A stretch of DNA of 64,000 bases from Gammaproteobacteria bacterium (GCA_027012135.1 JALUZF010000153.1:1-64000); one strand, 5' to 3'; counted from the first letter of the stretch, positions 51,531 to 62,084 are shown. Translations and numbers: made by a program. Notes: generated from the letters alone by a model not told the origin.

Positions 51531-52541
51531 TTATGGGTGAATAGCCCAGAACTGCAGAATACCCCTTGAGGTTTCACTGACCAGAGTGTGCTCGTCAGCA
51601 AATGCCAGGGTGGTTACATTAGCCAGCGAGGACTGCCAGAAATAACGTCGGGCCGGTTTCCAGCTTTGCAGTTTGGCTCCGCTTTTTACATCCCATAGTA
51701 TGATTTCTTCCCGGGTATAACCGGTTGCAATACGCTGGCTGTCTGCAGAAAAAGCGGCTGAGGCGACGGTGGCTCGTATTTTGTTGAGCCGGCGCAGTTG
51801 CTTGCCTGTTCCTGTGTCCCAGATGTAAATGCCTTCTGAGGCGGCATTAGTCATGGCATAACGGCCATCGGGTGATAACTGCACTTTGGATACTTTAGAA
51901 ACATGGGGCCAGGTAAATTTCAGCTCCCCGGTTTTTAAATCCCATAACCTGGCTTTAGTGTCATCCGATCCGGATAAGGCATACCGACCGTCAGCTGACA
52001 GAGCAATCGTACTGATAATATCATCATGATAAAAACCGTATTTAATACCGCCGGTACGCAGATGAAAATAAACAATCCGGTACAGCGGATATTCGCCACT
52101 TTTATCCCGGCTGGACACCAGGGCAAACTCACCATCACTGGACAGTTTAATATCCCGGATATCATCCAGGGACCAGAAATAAAGAATTTTTCCAGCCTGA
52201 ATATCGTATAAGGCTATGGTTTTCTGTTCTGCAGTCACCACATACCGGTTATCCAGGGAAAAGTCAGCGGCTATCACCCCGGCATCCGGTGAATCATTAT
52301 GCTGCCATTGATCAATCAGCTTATTATCATCCGTGGTGCGCAGTTCAACATAACCCTGGGAATGAGCAATTAATACATATCTGGCATCATGAGACAGAGT
52401 AATACTAAGCGCATTTTCAGTATGTTCCCAGGTTTTACTGGCCTTGTCCGGCATACAGCCGCTGCTTACTATAATCACTATTAGCAGCAATAAAAGCATA
52501 GGTAAGCGGGATAAATACTGTGTGTTAATTAATATACTCAT
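51531..52541 (-). CDS. WD40-repeat lipoprotein
   Basis: A lipoprotein signal (helix MLLLLLIVIIVSSGC with lipobox SSGC near residue 29) is followed by about seven WD40-type repeats, for example LSADGRYALSGSDDTKARLWD and LSPDGRYAMTNAASEGIYIWD (segments only). The blades should form a propeller outside the cytoplasm used for protein binding. ATG at 52541 is chosen because it gives a good signal peptide; the frame is open to 52637, inside the TPR gene. Bacterial WD40 lipoproteins beside PilZ proteins are unusual. Confidence 0.85.
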   Translation of the reverse strand: MSILINTQYLSRLPMLLLLLIVIIVSSGCMPDKASKTWEHTENALSITLSHDARYVLIAHSQGYVELRTTDDNKLIDQWQHNDSPDAGVIAADFSLDNRYVVTAEQKTIALYDIQAGKILYFWSLDDIRDIKLSSDGEFALVSSRDKSGEYPLYRIVYFHLRTGGIKYGFYHDDIISTIALSADGRYALSGSDDTKARLWDLKTGELKFTWPHVSKVSKVQLSPDGRYAMTNAASEGIYIWDTGTGKQLRRLNKIRATVASAAFSADSQRIATGYTREEIILWDVKSGAKLQSWKPARRYFWQSSLANVTTLAFADEHTLVSETSRGILQFWAIHP

Positions 52542-52566
52542 AAGTTCTGTCCAGCAATTTCCATAA

Positions 52567-52989
52567 TCAGGATTGGGAAGCCAGCAGGAAGTCACGGTAT
52601 TTTTCATCACCATCCTGAAACAATTCATCCCCTTCAATTTCCCAGGCCTGTTTTAACTCATCTATTGCCGCAGCCTTATCCCCAGTTTCGAAATAACAGA
52701 TACCAAGATACAGGTGCACCAGGGGATTATTGACAGCGCCGGCACAAAGGATAGCCTCAAGCAGTTTCTCTTTAGCCTGCTCATATTCGCCCAGGGCAAG
52801 CAGACATTCAGCCTGCCCCATTTTAATCCATAAACCTGCATCCCAGAGCTGTCTGGGTTCGGGCAGAGTATTCCAGGCTTTCTGATATTCCTTAACAGCC
52901 TGGGTATAGTTCCCGGAATCAATCAGCTTATCAGCCGCCTGGTTAAAGGCTGTTATTTTAGTAAAGAATTTTTGTTCAAGCACAGGCAT
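52567..52989 (-). CDS. Tetratricopeptide-repeat protein
   Basis: The 140-residue protein is made of helix pairs of TPR type (YTQAVKEYQKAWNTLPEP, ALGEYEQAKEKLLEAIL, VHLYLGICYFETGDKAAAID) and has no signal peptide or membrane helix, so it is a small cytosolic protein-binding scaffold. Its ATG overlaps the stop of the PilZ gene by one base (TGATG), so the two products are made together and probably interact. Confidence 0.85.
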   Translation of the reverse strand: MPVLEQKFFTKITAFNQAADKLIDSGNYTQAVKEYQKAWNTLPEPRQLWDAGLWIKMGQAECLLALGEYEQAKEKLLEAILCAGAVNNPLVHLYLGICYFETGDKAAAIDELKQAWEIEGDELFQDGDEKYRDFLLASQS

Positions 52990-55145
52990 CAGCGGTTTTC
53001 CAGAGAAAGATCATATTGTTTACGATAAACATCGGTGAGATCCAGCATTTCTGCAAAACCAATTATTTCTTTATATTCCTGGGTTAAAATATGAGCCGAG
53101 GCCTTATTCAGAGACTCCACTTTATCTATCGTCATATTCTGGTACAGTTTGTCAATTAACAGGTTATTAATAAACTGAACTCTGACACAGGCTCCCCTGT
53201 TCTGCAAGACTAATTTAACCACAGTTTCGAGCTGCTCATCCCGGATCAGTTCAAAATCTGTAATGGAAAAAATACTTTCTGTACCGTTTTCATTAATACC
53301 CTTAAAGAAATACAGCATAAAACTCTGGTTGTTTTTAGCAGAAGCCCGTATAGCCCGTTCATGCAGCTGGTTTAACCGCAGGGGCGTCGTTAGAAAACGA
53401 AAATCATAGCCATGACCTTTGATATACAGTTTTTCCGCCAGCGGGCATGGGGGTTCATTCAGGCCGATGTCCCGTATGTAATGATGGTTGTTTCGATCCC
53501 GGGTTATAACTATGGGGATGGTCTGAATATTTTCATTAACAAAGGCTTCATAAAGAATAGTACTGACATAATCAATTTTGTCTTTAATACACAGCTCAAG
53601 TTTCTGTTTGTTACGATTAACCAGTCGGGTAAAAAACCGGTTAATTTCAGGGTGACAGGCACCGTTATTGCGAATAACGCCCAGAAACAGTCCGTCCTCG
53701 GTACGCCGGGCAATCATGACTTTATGGGGAATATCTTTTAATTGGGTTGAAATGCCTTTTGTCATCAGACTGGAAAAGGTAATTTCCAGTTCACTGCCTT
53801 TCTCTATATCAACCACCTGTTTAATAAGCAGTCCCAGGCCGGAACGGGAAAAATCCACCGTTTTTGCCGACCAGGTCTGATTATTATAGCGGACAGAAAC
53901 ATTCATCTCATATTGATAACGAGGATCATAGCGATTATGTCCTACGCCAAAGTGAATAATTTCCGGTGTATGCAGACTGGCATCGTCAATATTTTCAATT
54001 AACAGGCCATCGGCCATGCGCACCCACTGATTGCCTCTGAATACCGGGATATCCACAGGCTGACCGCTGTCAAAATTGAGCGGCAGAGAGAAAAATGCCT
54101 GTCTGGAATAAACCTGGGTGATATCAGAAAAAATAACCTGAGCAATAGATTCCTGTGCCCGCTGATCAATATTTCTGGAGGCAGTACTGTCAATTTTATG
54201 AATTTTGCTCAGCATAGAGCTGATTTTTTCAGCAGCCGGTTTTTTATTTAAATTGGTCGATGCTTTATAAATACGGCCTTTATGGTTAAGCACCCTGGCC
54301 AGCACATGGGCCATATCGTGACAATTTTTAATTTCAAAATCAAAAATTGAATTTAAGGTGTTATTTTCATAATAACTGAATAAAATAGCTGACTGACCGG
54401 TTCTAGCCAGTTCCGCAAATTTTTCTATACGACGGGTCAGGCAGAAAAACCTGAAATCCGGATATCCCCTGCCTTTACTGAGATAGTCAAAAAAGGTGCT
54501 GTTACGTTCAGTTTTAACCACCGTATCAATATGAAAACCATTACGTTTATTCCAGCGAATAAAGATCGGGACATGCTGCATATTAATGGTATAAAGATTT
54601 TCATAATACTGTGCCTTGGAGGCATAGATGCGGTCGGTAGCATCAATTTTATAACGCAGACGATTACCGGCAATAAAACGCTGAAAAAAAGAGCGGGTGG
54701 ACTCGGGCAGGTTTTTCTGAACCAGACTGACATAGGTTTTTTCAGAGGTATGCTGAACATCCCGGATCAGATATTCTATATTTTCAAAACGGGTAAACTC
54801 ATCTTCCCCGCCCAGCAAGCTATTATACCTGTCTCTGAACTTGTCAAAGCTTAATAACACCGTTTTTCCCGGCATAATAAATGTTCGGGGCATATAAATC
54901 TGCAGACCGCTGGCTGAAAGGTTCCTGCTTTTAACGGCAAAACTTTTACCCTCATAAACCATGGTGATCTGCGTTACATAAAGTAGTCGAGGCTCGTGAC
55001 GGCGAACAAAATAACCCAGGGGGAAAATAGACGGGAGATAAGTGCCTGATGTATCAGGAAAATATTTTCGTATCTGTTTATGGTCAGTTTCTGTACTATT
55101 AGCCAAAATTTTTATAATGTCGGGTAAACCGGCACCTCGTATCAT
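52989..55145 (-). CDS. Large protein with two PilZ-like domains
   Basis: The 718-residue protein carries two PilZ-type domains: one near residues 45-110 (RRHEPR, then NLSASGLQIYM) and a second near 405-480 (NRYDPRYQYE, then DFSRSGLGLL). The RxxxR and DxSxxG pattern that binds cyclic di-GMP is complete in the second and modified (N for D) in the first. Each is followed by an alpha/beta domain of about 200 residues with similar motifs (RDRNNHHYIRDIG and GYDFRFLTTPLRLNQLHERA against RGYPDFRFFCLTRRIEKFAELA, cited in part), suggesting an internal duplication. No membrane helix is seen. Confidence 0.82.
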   Translation of the reverse strand: MIRGAGLPDIIKILANSTETDHKQIRKYFPDTSGTYLPSIFPLGYFVRRHEPRLLYVTQITMVYEGKSFAVKSRNLSASGLQIYMPRTFIMPGKTVLLSFDKFRDRYNSLLGGEDEFTRFENIEYLIRDVQHTSEKTYVSLVQKNLPESTRSFFQRFIAGNRLRYKIDATDRIYASKAQYYENLYTINMQHVPIFIRWNKRNGFHIDTVVKTERNSTFFDYLSKGRGYPDFRFFCLTRRIEKFAELARTGQSAILFSYYENNTLNSIFDFEIKNCHDMAHVLARVLNHKGRIYKASTNLNKKPAAEKISSMLSKIHKIDSTASRNIDQRAQESIAQVIFSDITQVYSRQAFFSLPLNFDSGQPVDIPVFRGNQWVRMADGLLIENIDDASLHTPEIIHFGVGHNRYDPRYQYEMNVSVRYNNQTWSAKTVDFSRSGLGLLIKQVVDIEKGSELEITFSSLMTKGISTQLKDIPHKVMIARRTEDGLFLGVIRNNGACHPEINRFFTRLVNRNKQKLELCIKDKIDYVSTILYEAFVNENIQTIPIVITRDRNNHHYIRDIGLNEPPCPLAEKLYIKGHGYDFRFLTTPLRLNQLHERAIRASAKNNQSFMLYFFKGINENGTESIFSITDFELIRDEQLETVVKLVLQNRGACVRVQFINNLLIDKLYQNMTIDKVESLNKASAHILTQEYKEIIGFAEMLDLTDVYRKQYDLSLENR

Positions 55146-55238
55146 GTGAAGAGGTGCTGAGAAAATTCAATACCTTACAGTATGTTACTGTATTATTAAT
55201 TATAGTCAAAATATAGCTTAAATGGCTTAATTGTCCAG

Positions 55239-55958
55239 CTAATCATCGGTGGAATTCTTATCCTGGCTGTTTTTAAGTTCATGACTGTTTTCAAGTTCAC
55301 GGGGTTCTTTGACCAGTATTTCATAATGCCGATAGTAAAGTACATTAGCCATGCTCTGAAACAGCAAAATTAACAGTAATAATACCAGCGGGTGCAGCAG
55401 CTGTATGGAACCTAAAAGCAATATTGAAAGGATAAAAATAATCACCAGGATCAAAATATCATTAAACAGGGTCAGGGCATAGCCTTTAGTATATTCATAA
55501 CTGTTAATAATCGCATTAAGCGGCGTCTGTCGGTCAATCATCACCAGATAAGGCACCAGGAACAGGCGGGTAAACAACCAGATACCAGGTAATACAAACA
55601 GCATTAAGCCGGCAAAAATCAATAGCGAAGTCATAACATTAGCCATAAACATATAAGGCCAGCGCAATACGCCCTGCCACAGGCTGTTATAAATACCCGC
55701 ACCCTGTCCGGTAGCCAGACTGTAAATAAGCGCAATCAGCCCCCCGGTATAAATGGGCTTGATAATCAGGTTCAGAAACTGAGCAAAGGGGCGTACAGTT
55801 TCAGGATTAATATGCTCGGCATCCAGAGCACCGATAAACAACGGTGCTAAAAGCTGAGCAAGCAATATCACCAGAATGGCAATAACCAGAGCAAAGCTCA
55901 GCAGGCGCAGTATATTACGCCGGAAAAAATAAAATGCCTGTTTTAATGTGACCGTCAT
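55239..55958 (-). CDS. YciC-like (UPF0259) integral membrane protein
   Basis: The 239-residue protein has about six helices. The N-terminal FFRRNILRLLSFALVIAIL and the central VLPGIWLFTRLFLVPYLVMID match the shape of YciC-type proteins, where a Pro-Gly turn links two helices. The C-terminus is a hydrophilic tail rich in Asn, Ser and Asp. It starts three bases after the end of the preP-like gene and is probably co-transcribed with it. Function is unknown. Confidence 0.75.
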   Translation of the reverse strand: MTVTLKQAFYFFRRNILRLLSFALVIAILVILLAQLLAPLFIGALDAEHINPETVRPFAQFLNLIIKPIYTGGLIALIYSLATGQGAGIYNSLWQGVLRWPYMFMANVMTSLLIFAGLMLFVLPGIWLFTRLFLVPYLVMIDRQTPLNAIINSYEYTKGYALTLFNDILILVIIFILSILLLGSIQLLHPLVLLLLILLFQSMANVLYYRHYEILVKEPRELENSHELKNSQDKNSTDD

Positions 55959-55961
55959 GGC

Positions 55962-58949
55962 TTATCCAAGGTTATAAATATTAAGTCCGAGATCGGCACA
56001 TTGCTGTTCATGCTCATGATTAGAGATAACCGCAATACTGGCTTCCCTGTTATGCAGGTATTCTCGAGCTACCCGGGTCAGATCATCCAGGCTGACGGCT
56101 AATACCTGCTGGCGGAAAGCCTGCCGCTGTTCTGCGGTACGGCCAAACAGGTCATTATGAAAAGCCTGACTGGCATCCCCGGCAGGAGAAGCGGGTTTAT
56201 CAATACTGCCGATAACCCCAAGTATGGCTTCTTCCAGTTCCTGCCTGTCATGCTCTGTTTCCAGCAGCCAGTCAATAGAACGGTTAAAATCATCAAGGGT
56301 ATCGCTTAAACGCGGATCACGATAGGAGAAAAATTTAAAACAGGCATTGGCTGAATCCTGGTTAGCCCCGCCTCCGTAGGCACCGCCCTGTTCACGGATA
56401 ACCCGGTGCAGGAAACCATTACGTAAAAAACCGCCCAGTACCGTTAAAGGCGCTGCATCAGGATGGCCTACAGGTACGGTTTTATAGGCCCTGGCACAGA
56501 AATTAACCTGGGTGCTGGTTAACCAGGCCTGCTTAACATTTTCTTCAACTTTCGGCATATCCAGCAAATGCAGACTGTCAGAAGCCTGGATGATATTATC
56601 CTGCCAGAGTTTAATGAGATCCTGTTGGCAATGAGGGTATTCATGCTCTTCACAGATCAACAGAAACTGTGCCGGTGCCTGCTTTAGCTTTGTGTGAATG
56701 GCAGAAAGTTTATTCATCAGTTCGGTAATTCTGGCATCTCCATCATCTTCCTGAAGCGCATTATCAAGCTGCTTGATGAATTCAATACTAGCCAGCCCCT
56801 TATTATTATGAGTCAGTCGTGCAGAAGGACTCATACCGCTGCTGGCGGCCTGCATGGCCAGTGAATGTCCACTACCGGTAACACTGTGTTCCTTGCGCAT
56901 ACGCAGCTGGGAAATCAGTTCTTTAATACGTGCCGGATCATCAAATCGAATGTCCTCAAAAGTCAGTTTTAACAGTTCAGACATTTCCGCATGGTTTCTA
57001 ATCAGTGCTTTACCGGAAACAATATAAAAGCCTTTCACCTGCTGAGCATCTTCAACCATACCCCGAACCCGGTGATAAGCCTGAATACCGCCGGACACCT
57101 GAGACTGCCAGACCTGCATCTGCAGGTAATCTTTATCTCCGCAGCCCAGTTCACCAAAACAGAAATTAAAAATGGGCAGATACTGATGCTCTTCCGTAGT
57201 AAAGTCCGGCAGATCCACAATTAACTGCTGATAAACCAGTCCATTGGTACCCTGGTTATAATGTGAGACTTTAAGGGTTTCAGTCCGGGCATCCAGACAT
57301 TCCGGCACTTTGATTTTTTCAGGGACATCACTAACAGTAACTTTCGGTAAAACTTCTTCAATATTGTCTTCCTGCTGATTCTGCCTTTGGGCCAGTTTAT
57401 CCGCCAGTTCAATAAGCTGTTGTTTTTCCTGTTCGTTCAGCTGGCTCTTAATAGCCTCCAGACGGGCTTTTTCAGCATCATTTCGACGCTGTTCCATTTG
57501 CGGATCAGGTTTAAAAGTTACTCTTACCCGGTGCGGATTATCCAGCAGCTGCTTTTTAACCAGCTGCTTAATATAATCGGGATCCTGAGCTTTGGTTCTG
57601 AGTTTCTGCAGGGCTTTATCCAGGTTCATGTGTTCAATCACATCACCGCGGTGAATAGCCGTAGAAAGGCCGGATAAAATTAACTGCAGGCCAAAGGGAT
57701 AATGATCCCCGCCGATTTCACGCTGGTTAAGTTCCAGCTGGTGCAGTACGGCTTCAACCTGATCCGGATCTATGCCCTCCTGTGCAACTTTTTCAAGCAC
57801 ATCAAGAACCAGTTTTTCAAACGCCTGGGCATGTTCAGGAGAGGAACCTTCAAGACCGCATAAAAAGCTCATTTCCCGGTTGGTATCTTCCAGACCGCAT
57901 AGCGGTGACGGAGACTGCCCCAGCTCAGTCGTTTCCAGAGCCTGGGTCAGAGGGGATGCAGAATTGTCCAGTAACAGGCTGGATAAAAACTGAGCTTCCA
58001 GCTGTTCTTCCAGGTTAATACTGCGTCCCAGCAGCCAGGACAGAATAAGATGGGTTTTATTGGCAGTATCTTCTTCCGGATCCAGCGGATAACTTTCTTC
58101 AATATTAAGCGGAGAAAAATAACGTTTTTCATCATTTACCGTGATAATTCTGTCCAGTTTTTCAAAACGGGAAAGTACGTTATGTTCAAATTTTTCCTGA
58201 TGAGTACTGGCAGGAATATCGCCAAAGGTCATAAAAATGGCATTACCGGGATGGTAATGAATACCATAGAATTCTTTTAATTCTTCATAAGAAAGATCTG
58301 GAATATCAGTAGGTTCCCCACCACTGTTAAAGTGATAGGTTGTGGTGGGAAAAAGGTATTTACTGACGGTCTGCCATAGTGCGCTGACGATGGAGGACAT
58401 GGCCCCTTTCATTTCATTGTAAACCACGCCTTTAAACTGCAGTTCGGTACTGGCATCATCACGCTGTTCAAATTCCAGACGGTGACCCTCCTGCCTGAAG
58501 TCCAGTTCATCAAGACGGGAAAAGAACACCGCATCAAGATAGACATCCATCAGATTATTAAAATCTTTAGTGTTCTGGCTGGCAAAAGGATAGGCTGTCC
58601 AGTCGCTGCTGGTAAAGGCATTCATAAACGTATTCAGTGAACGCCGAATCATCATAAAAAACGGATCTCGAACCGGGTACTTTTCACTGCCGCATAAAGC
58701 AGTATGTTCCAGAATATGCGCAACACCTGTAGAATCGGTGGGTATGGTTCTCAGGGCTACCAGAAAAACATTTTCATTATTGTCGGCGGCAATATGATAG
58801 TGTAAAGCACCGGTAGCAGGATGTTCATACTGTTCAATAACTATATCCAGTGACTCAATCCGTTCACTGCGCAGCCATTTAAAGGTTTTATAAGATTGGG
58901 GGGATTCACTGGAATGGGAAGATTCCTGAGTTTGTGCGACAGCAGACAT
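55962..58949 (-). CDS. Insulinase-family metalloprotease, PreP-like
   Basis: This M16C-type zinc protease of 995 residues degrades short unfolded peptides inside a closed chamber. The inverted zinc motif is HILEH (His78, Glu81, His82) followed by GSEKYPVRDPFFMM. The downstream glutamate lies in FNNLMDVYLDAVFF-like sequence. The long helical hinge (about 480-540) and second half (starting near 545) are present, so it is full length. No signal peptide is seen, so it is likely cytosolic. AAGGAG precedes the ATG by about 12 bases. Confidence 0.93.
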   Translation of the reverse strand: MSAVAQTQESSHSSESPQSYKTFKWLRSERIESLDIVIEQYEHPATGALHYHIAADNNENVFLVALRTIPTDSTGVAHILEHTALCGSEKYPVRDPFFMMIRRSLNTFMNAFTSSDWTAYPFASQNTKDFNNLMDVYLDAVFFSRLDELDFRQEGHRLEFEQRDDASTELQFKGVVYNEMKGAMSSIVSALWQTVSKYLFPTTTYHFNSGGEPTDIPDLSYEELKEFYGIHYHPGNAIFMTFGDIPASTHQEKFEHNVLSRFEKLDRIITVNDEKRYFSPLNIEESYPLDPEEDTANKTHLILSWLLGRSINLEEQLEAQFLSSLLLDNSASPLTQALETTELGQSPSPLCGLEDTNREMSFLCGLEGSSPEHAQAFEKLVLDVLEKVAQEGIDPDQVEAVLHQLELNQREIGGDHYPFGLQLILSGLSTAIHRGDVIEHMNLDKALQKLRTKAQDPDYIKQLVKKQLLDNPHRVRVTFKPDPQMEQRRNDAEKARLEAIKSQLNEQEKQQLIELADKLAQRQNQQEDNIEEVLPKVTVSDVPEKIKVPECLDARTETLKVSHYNQGTNGLVYQQLIVDLPDFTTEEHQYLPIFNFCFGELGCGDKDYLQMQVWQSQVSGGIQAYHRVRGMVEDAQQVKGFYIVSGKALIRNHAEMSELLKLTFEDIRFDDPARIKELISQLRMRKEHSVTGSGHSLAMQAASSGMSPSARLTHNNKGLASIEFIKQLDNALQEDDGDARITELMNKLSAIHTKLKQAPAQFLLICEEHEYPHCQQDLIKLWQDNIIQASDSLHLLDMPKVEENVKQAWLTSTQVNFCARAYKTVPVGHPDAAPLTVLGGFLRNGFLHRVIREQGGAYGGGANQDSANACFKFFSYRDPRLSDTLDDFNRSIDWLLETEHDRQELEEAILGVIGSIDKPASPAGDASQAFHNDLFGRTAEQRQAFRQQVLAVSLDDLTRVAREYLHNREASIAVISNHEHEQQCADLGLNIYNLG

Positions 58950-59186
58950 CCAGACTGGGCTCCTTGAGATTTATTATTAAATTAAGTTTTAATAGTTAAG
59001 TATATAAAATACATTTGAATTAAGCTGTATATTGTAACATTATCCAGCTATTACAAGATAATTTCCAAATTAAGGCAGTTTTTTTCAATATTACTTACCG
59101 AAACGAGAAAAACTAACTACAATTAAATAACATACTTCAACACATTTATTTTGGTTTAAGGAATAATAAGGAAAAAGACGGATCTC

Positions 59187-62084
59187 ATGTCTGACGATTT
59201 TAATTCCAAACAGAAAAATGCCTGGCTGGACGGTGCCAATGCCGCCTGGCTGGAGGCAATGTATGAAACCTGGCTGGAACATCCCGACTCAATTGAGCCA
59301 CAGTGGCAGCAGCAGTTTGAACAATTATACCAGTCACGGGCAGAACAGCCGTCTACCGGCGGAGCTCATCCGGATATTATTCATTCCCGCATAAGAGATT
59401 ATTTTCGTTACCACGCCCTGCACCCCGATACTGTTTCTACACCCTGTCATGAGCCTGAAATTGATCATGAGCGTAAGCAGGTCAAGGTACTGCAGTTAAT
59501 TAATGCCTATCGTATTCTCGGTCATATCAGGGCCAATTTAAATCCGCTGTTTCCGGAAAATACTAGCGAGGTTCCGGAACTGACACTGGAATACCACCAA
59601 CTGACTGAGGCGGATTTAAACACCGAATTTCAAACCGGATCACTGCATACCACTGAAAAAGCCAGCCTGAAAAAAATACTCACCATTTTACAGCAAAGCT
59701 ATTGCAATACCATTGGCAGTGAGTATATGCATATCAGTGAAACCACTGAAAAACGCTGGCTGCAGCAGCAGATTGAAAGCATTACCAGTCTGCCTCCCCT
59801 GCACTACAGGGCCCGCCAGAGAATTTTACGACGCCTGACCGCTGCCGAAGGCCTTGAACGTTATCTGCATAGCCGCTATGTCGGCCAGAAACGATTCTCT
59901 CTTGAAGGCGCAGAATCTCTTATCCCCCTACTGGATGAACTGGTTCAGACCGCAACCCGTTATGGTGTCAAGGAAACTCTCATAGGCATGGCCCATCGCG
60001 GGCGGCTCAATGTGCTGGTGAATATACTGGGTAAAACCCCTGCCGAACTGTTTGATGAGTTTGAAGGCAAAAAAGATACCGGTGATTATGCCGGTGATGT
60101 TAAATATCATATGGGGTTTTCATCGGATATTAAAACACCTAATGCCACCATGCACCTGGCCCTGGCCTTTAATCCGTCCCACCTGGAAATAGTCTCTCCG
60201 GTTGTAGAGGGTTCAGTACGAGCCAGGCAGCAGCGTTATGGAGACAATGCCGGTGAGCAGATCATCCCCATACAGATCCACGGCGATGCCGCATTTTCCG
60301 GTCAGGGTGTGGTTATGGAAACCTTTCAGATGTCCCAGTCCAGGGGCTATTCCACCAAAGGAACTATTCATATCGTAGTCAACAACCAGATTGGCTTTAC
60401 TACCAGTAATGTACATGATGCCCGCTCCACCTTTTACTGTACCGAAGTATCCAAAATGGTCAGTGCCCCAATTTTTCATGTCAATGGTGATGATCCTGAA
60501 GCAGTGGTTTTTGTTGCTCAGCTGGCTCTGGATTACCGCATGAAATTTAATAAGGACGTGGTCATAGACATGATCTGTTACCGCAGACACGGTCATAATG
60601 AAGCCGATGAACCTTCTGCTACTCAGCCGGTTATGTATAAAAGGATCAAGGAGTTACCTACAACTCGTCAAATCTACATTAATAAGATGCTGGAAGCACA
60701 GATCTTTACACCGGATGAGACTGATGAGCTGTTGAATGAGTACCGGGCCAAACTTGAAGCCGGTGAATCGGTAGCGCCCAATACCACCCACAACACTGAA
60801 CACAGGGCTTTCTTATGGTATAAATACCGCTCAGGCAATCTTGACCAGAAGGTTGAAACCCGTATCAGTCCGGACACTATAAAAAACCTGATGAGCCAGC
60901 TGGAAATTATCCCGGATAACTTTGAACTGCATCCAAGGGTAGCCAAAATCATGTCTGACCGGCATAAAATGACCGCCGGAGCCCTGCCCATTGACTGGGG
61001 TTATGGTGAAACCCTGGCTTATGCCAGCCTGGTTAATAACGGCTTTAATGTCCGCCTGTCAGGTCAGGACAGCGGCCGTGGTACGTTTTTCCATCGCCAT
61101 GCGGTATGGCATAACCAGCTTAAAAATGAGGCTTATGTTCCCCTGAGAAATCTGCAGCCTTACACAGATCCCATTGCAGATAATAAAACTATCAATACAG
61201 AATCTGAGATCGGTGAGTTTCTGGTTATTGATTCTCTGTTGTCTGAAGAAGCAGTGCTGGCATTTGAATACGGCTATGCCACCAGTGATCCGGAAACCCT
61301 GGTGATCTGGGAAGCACAGTTTGGGGACTTTGCTAATAATGCCCAGGTGGTCATAGACCAGTTTATTTCTGCCGGTGAACAGAAATGGCAGCGTCTGTCC
61401 GGCCTGGTGCTGTTTCTGCCGCACGGTTTTGAAGGCCAGGGTGCTGAACATTCCTCAGCCAGGCTGGAACGGTTTTTACAACTATGCGCCCAGAATAATA
61501 TGCAGGTCTGTATTCCCACAACCCCGGCACAGATTTTTCATCTGCTGCGTAGACAGATGCTGCGCAATATCCGTAAGCCGCTTATCTGCCTGACCCCTAA
61601 AAGCCTGCTGCGCCATAAACTGGCAGTCAATACTCTGGAAGATTTTTCAGAGGGCCGCTTTTGTAATGTTATTGATGATCAGACTATTAAAGATAAGGAA
61701 CAGATACAGCGTATTGTTTTATGCAGCGGTAAAGTTTTTTATGATCTCCTGCAGCAGAAACTGCAGCATGAAATTACAGATATTGCTCTGATCCGTATTG
61801 AACAGCTTTATCCATTCCCGGAACGGGAGCTTAAGGATGTTCTATCCCGGTACCCTGATACCCGAGATCTTATCTGGTGCCAGGAAGAACCGCGCAACCA
61901 GGGCGCCTGGTACACTATACGCCATTACCTGGAAGCGCTGCAGACAGAGCAGCAGAGTCTGGCCTATGTTGGTCGTGATGCTTCGGCTGCCCCGGCTGTC
62001 GGTGTCGCCCGTATCCATCTGGCTCAGCAGAAAGCACTGGTTAATAAAGCACTTAAGATTGAATTAATATCTGATGATAACTAA
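59187..62084 (+). CDS. sucA: 2-oxoglutarate dehydrogenase E1 component
   Basis: It decarboxylates 2-oxoglutarate with thiamine diphosphate in the citric acid cycle. The N-terminal helix that binds E2 (AWLEAMYETWLEHPDS), IGMAHRGRLNVLVN, GDAAFSGQGVVMET and GQDSGRGTFFHRH are family landmarks, and the 965-residue length is typical of gammaproteobacterial E1. AAGGAAAAAG lies upstream of the ATG. sucB follows after 33 bases and lpd after that, so all three subunits are made from one transcript. Confidence 0.97.
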   Translation: MSDDFNSKQKNAWLDGANAAWLEAMYETWLEHPDSIEPQWQQQFEQLYQSRAEQPSTGGAHPDIIHSRIRDYFRYHALHPDTVSTPCHEPEIDHERKQVKVLQLINAYRILGHIRANLNPLFPENTSEVPELTLEYHQLTEADLNTEFQTGSLHTTEKASLKKILTILQQSYCNTIGSEYMHISETTEKRWLQQQIESITSLPPLHYRARQRILRRLTAAEGLERYLHSRYVGQKRFSLEGAESLIPLLDELVQTATRYGVKETLIGMAHRGRLNVLVNILGKTPAELFDEFEGKKDTGDYAGDVKYHMGFSSDIKTPNATMHLALAFNPSHLEIVSPVVEGSVRARQQRYGDNAGEQIIPIQIHGDAAFSGQGVVMETFQMSQSRGYSTKGTIHIVVNNQIGFTTSNVHDARSTFYCTEVSKMVSAPIFHVNGDDPEAVVFVAQLALDYRMKFNKDVVIDMICYRRHGHNEADEPSATQPVMYKRIKELPTTRQIYINKMLEAQIFTPDETDELLNEYRAKLEAGESVAPNTTHNTEHRAFLWYKYRSGNLDQKVETRISPDTIKNLMSQLEIIPDNFELHPRVAKIMSDRHKMTAGALPIDWGYGETLAYASLVNNGFNVRLSGQDSGRGTFFHRHAVWHNQLKNEAYVPLRNLQPYTDPIADNKTINTESEIGEFLVIDSLLSEEAVLAFEYGYATSDPETLVIWEAQFGDFANNAQVVIDQFISAGEQKWQRLSGLVLFLPHGFEGQGAEHSSARLERFLQLCAQNNMQVCIPTTPAQIFHLLRRQMLRNIRKPLICLTPKSLLRHKLAVNTLEDFSEGRFCNVIDDQTIKDKEQIQRIVLCSGKVFYDLLQQKLQHEITDIALIRIEQLYPFPERELKDVLSRYPDTRDLIWCQEEPRNQGAWYTIRHYLEALQTEQQSLAYVGRDASAAPAVGVARIHLAQQKALVNKALKIELISDDN

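Noticed and set aside
52542-52637. Longer N-terminus for the WD40 lipoprotein
   Set aside because: It would run into the TPR gene and displace the lipoprotein signal.
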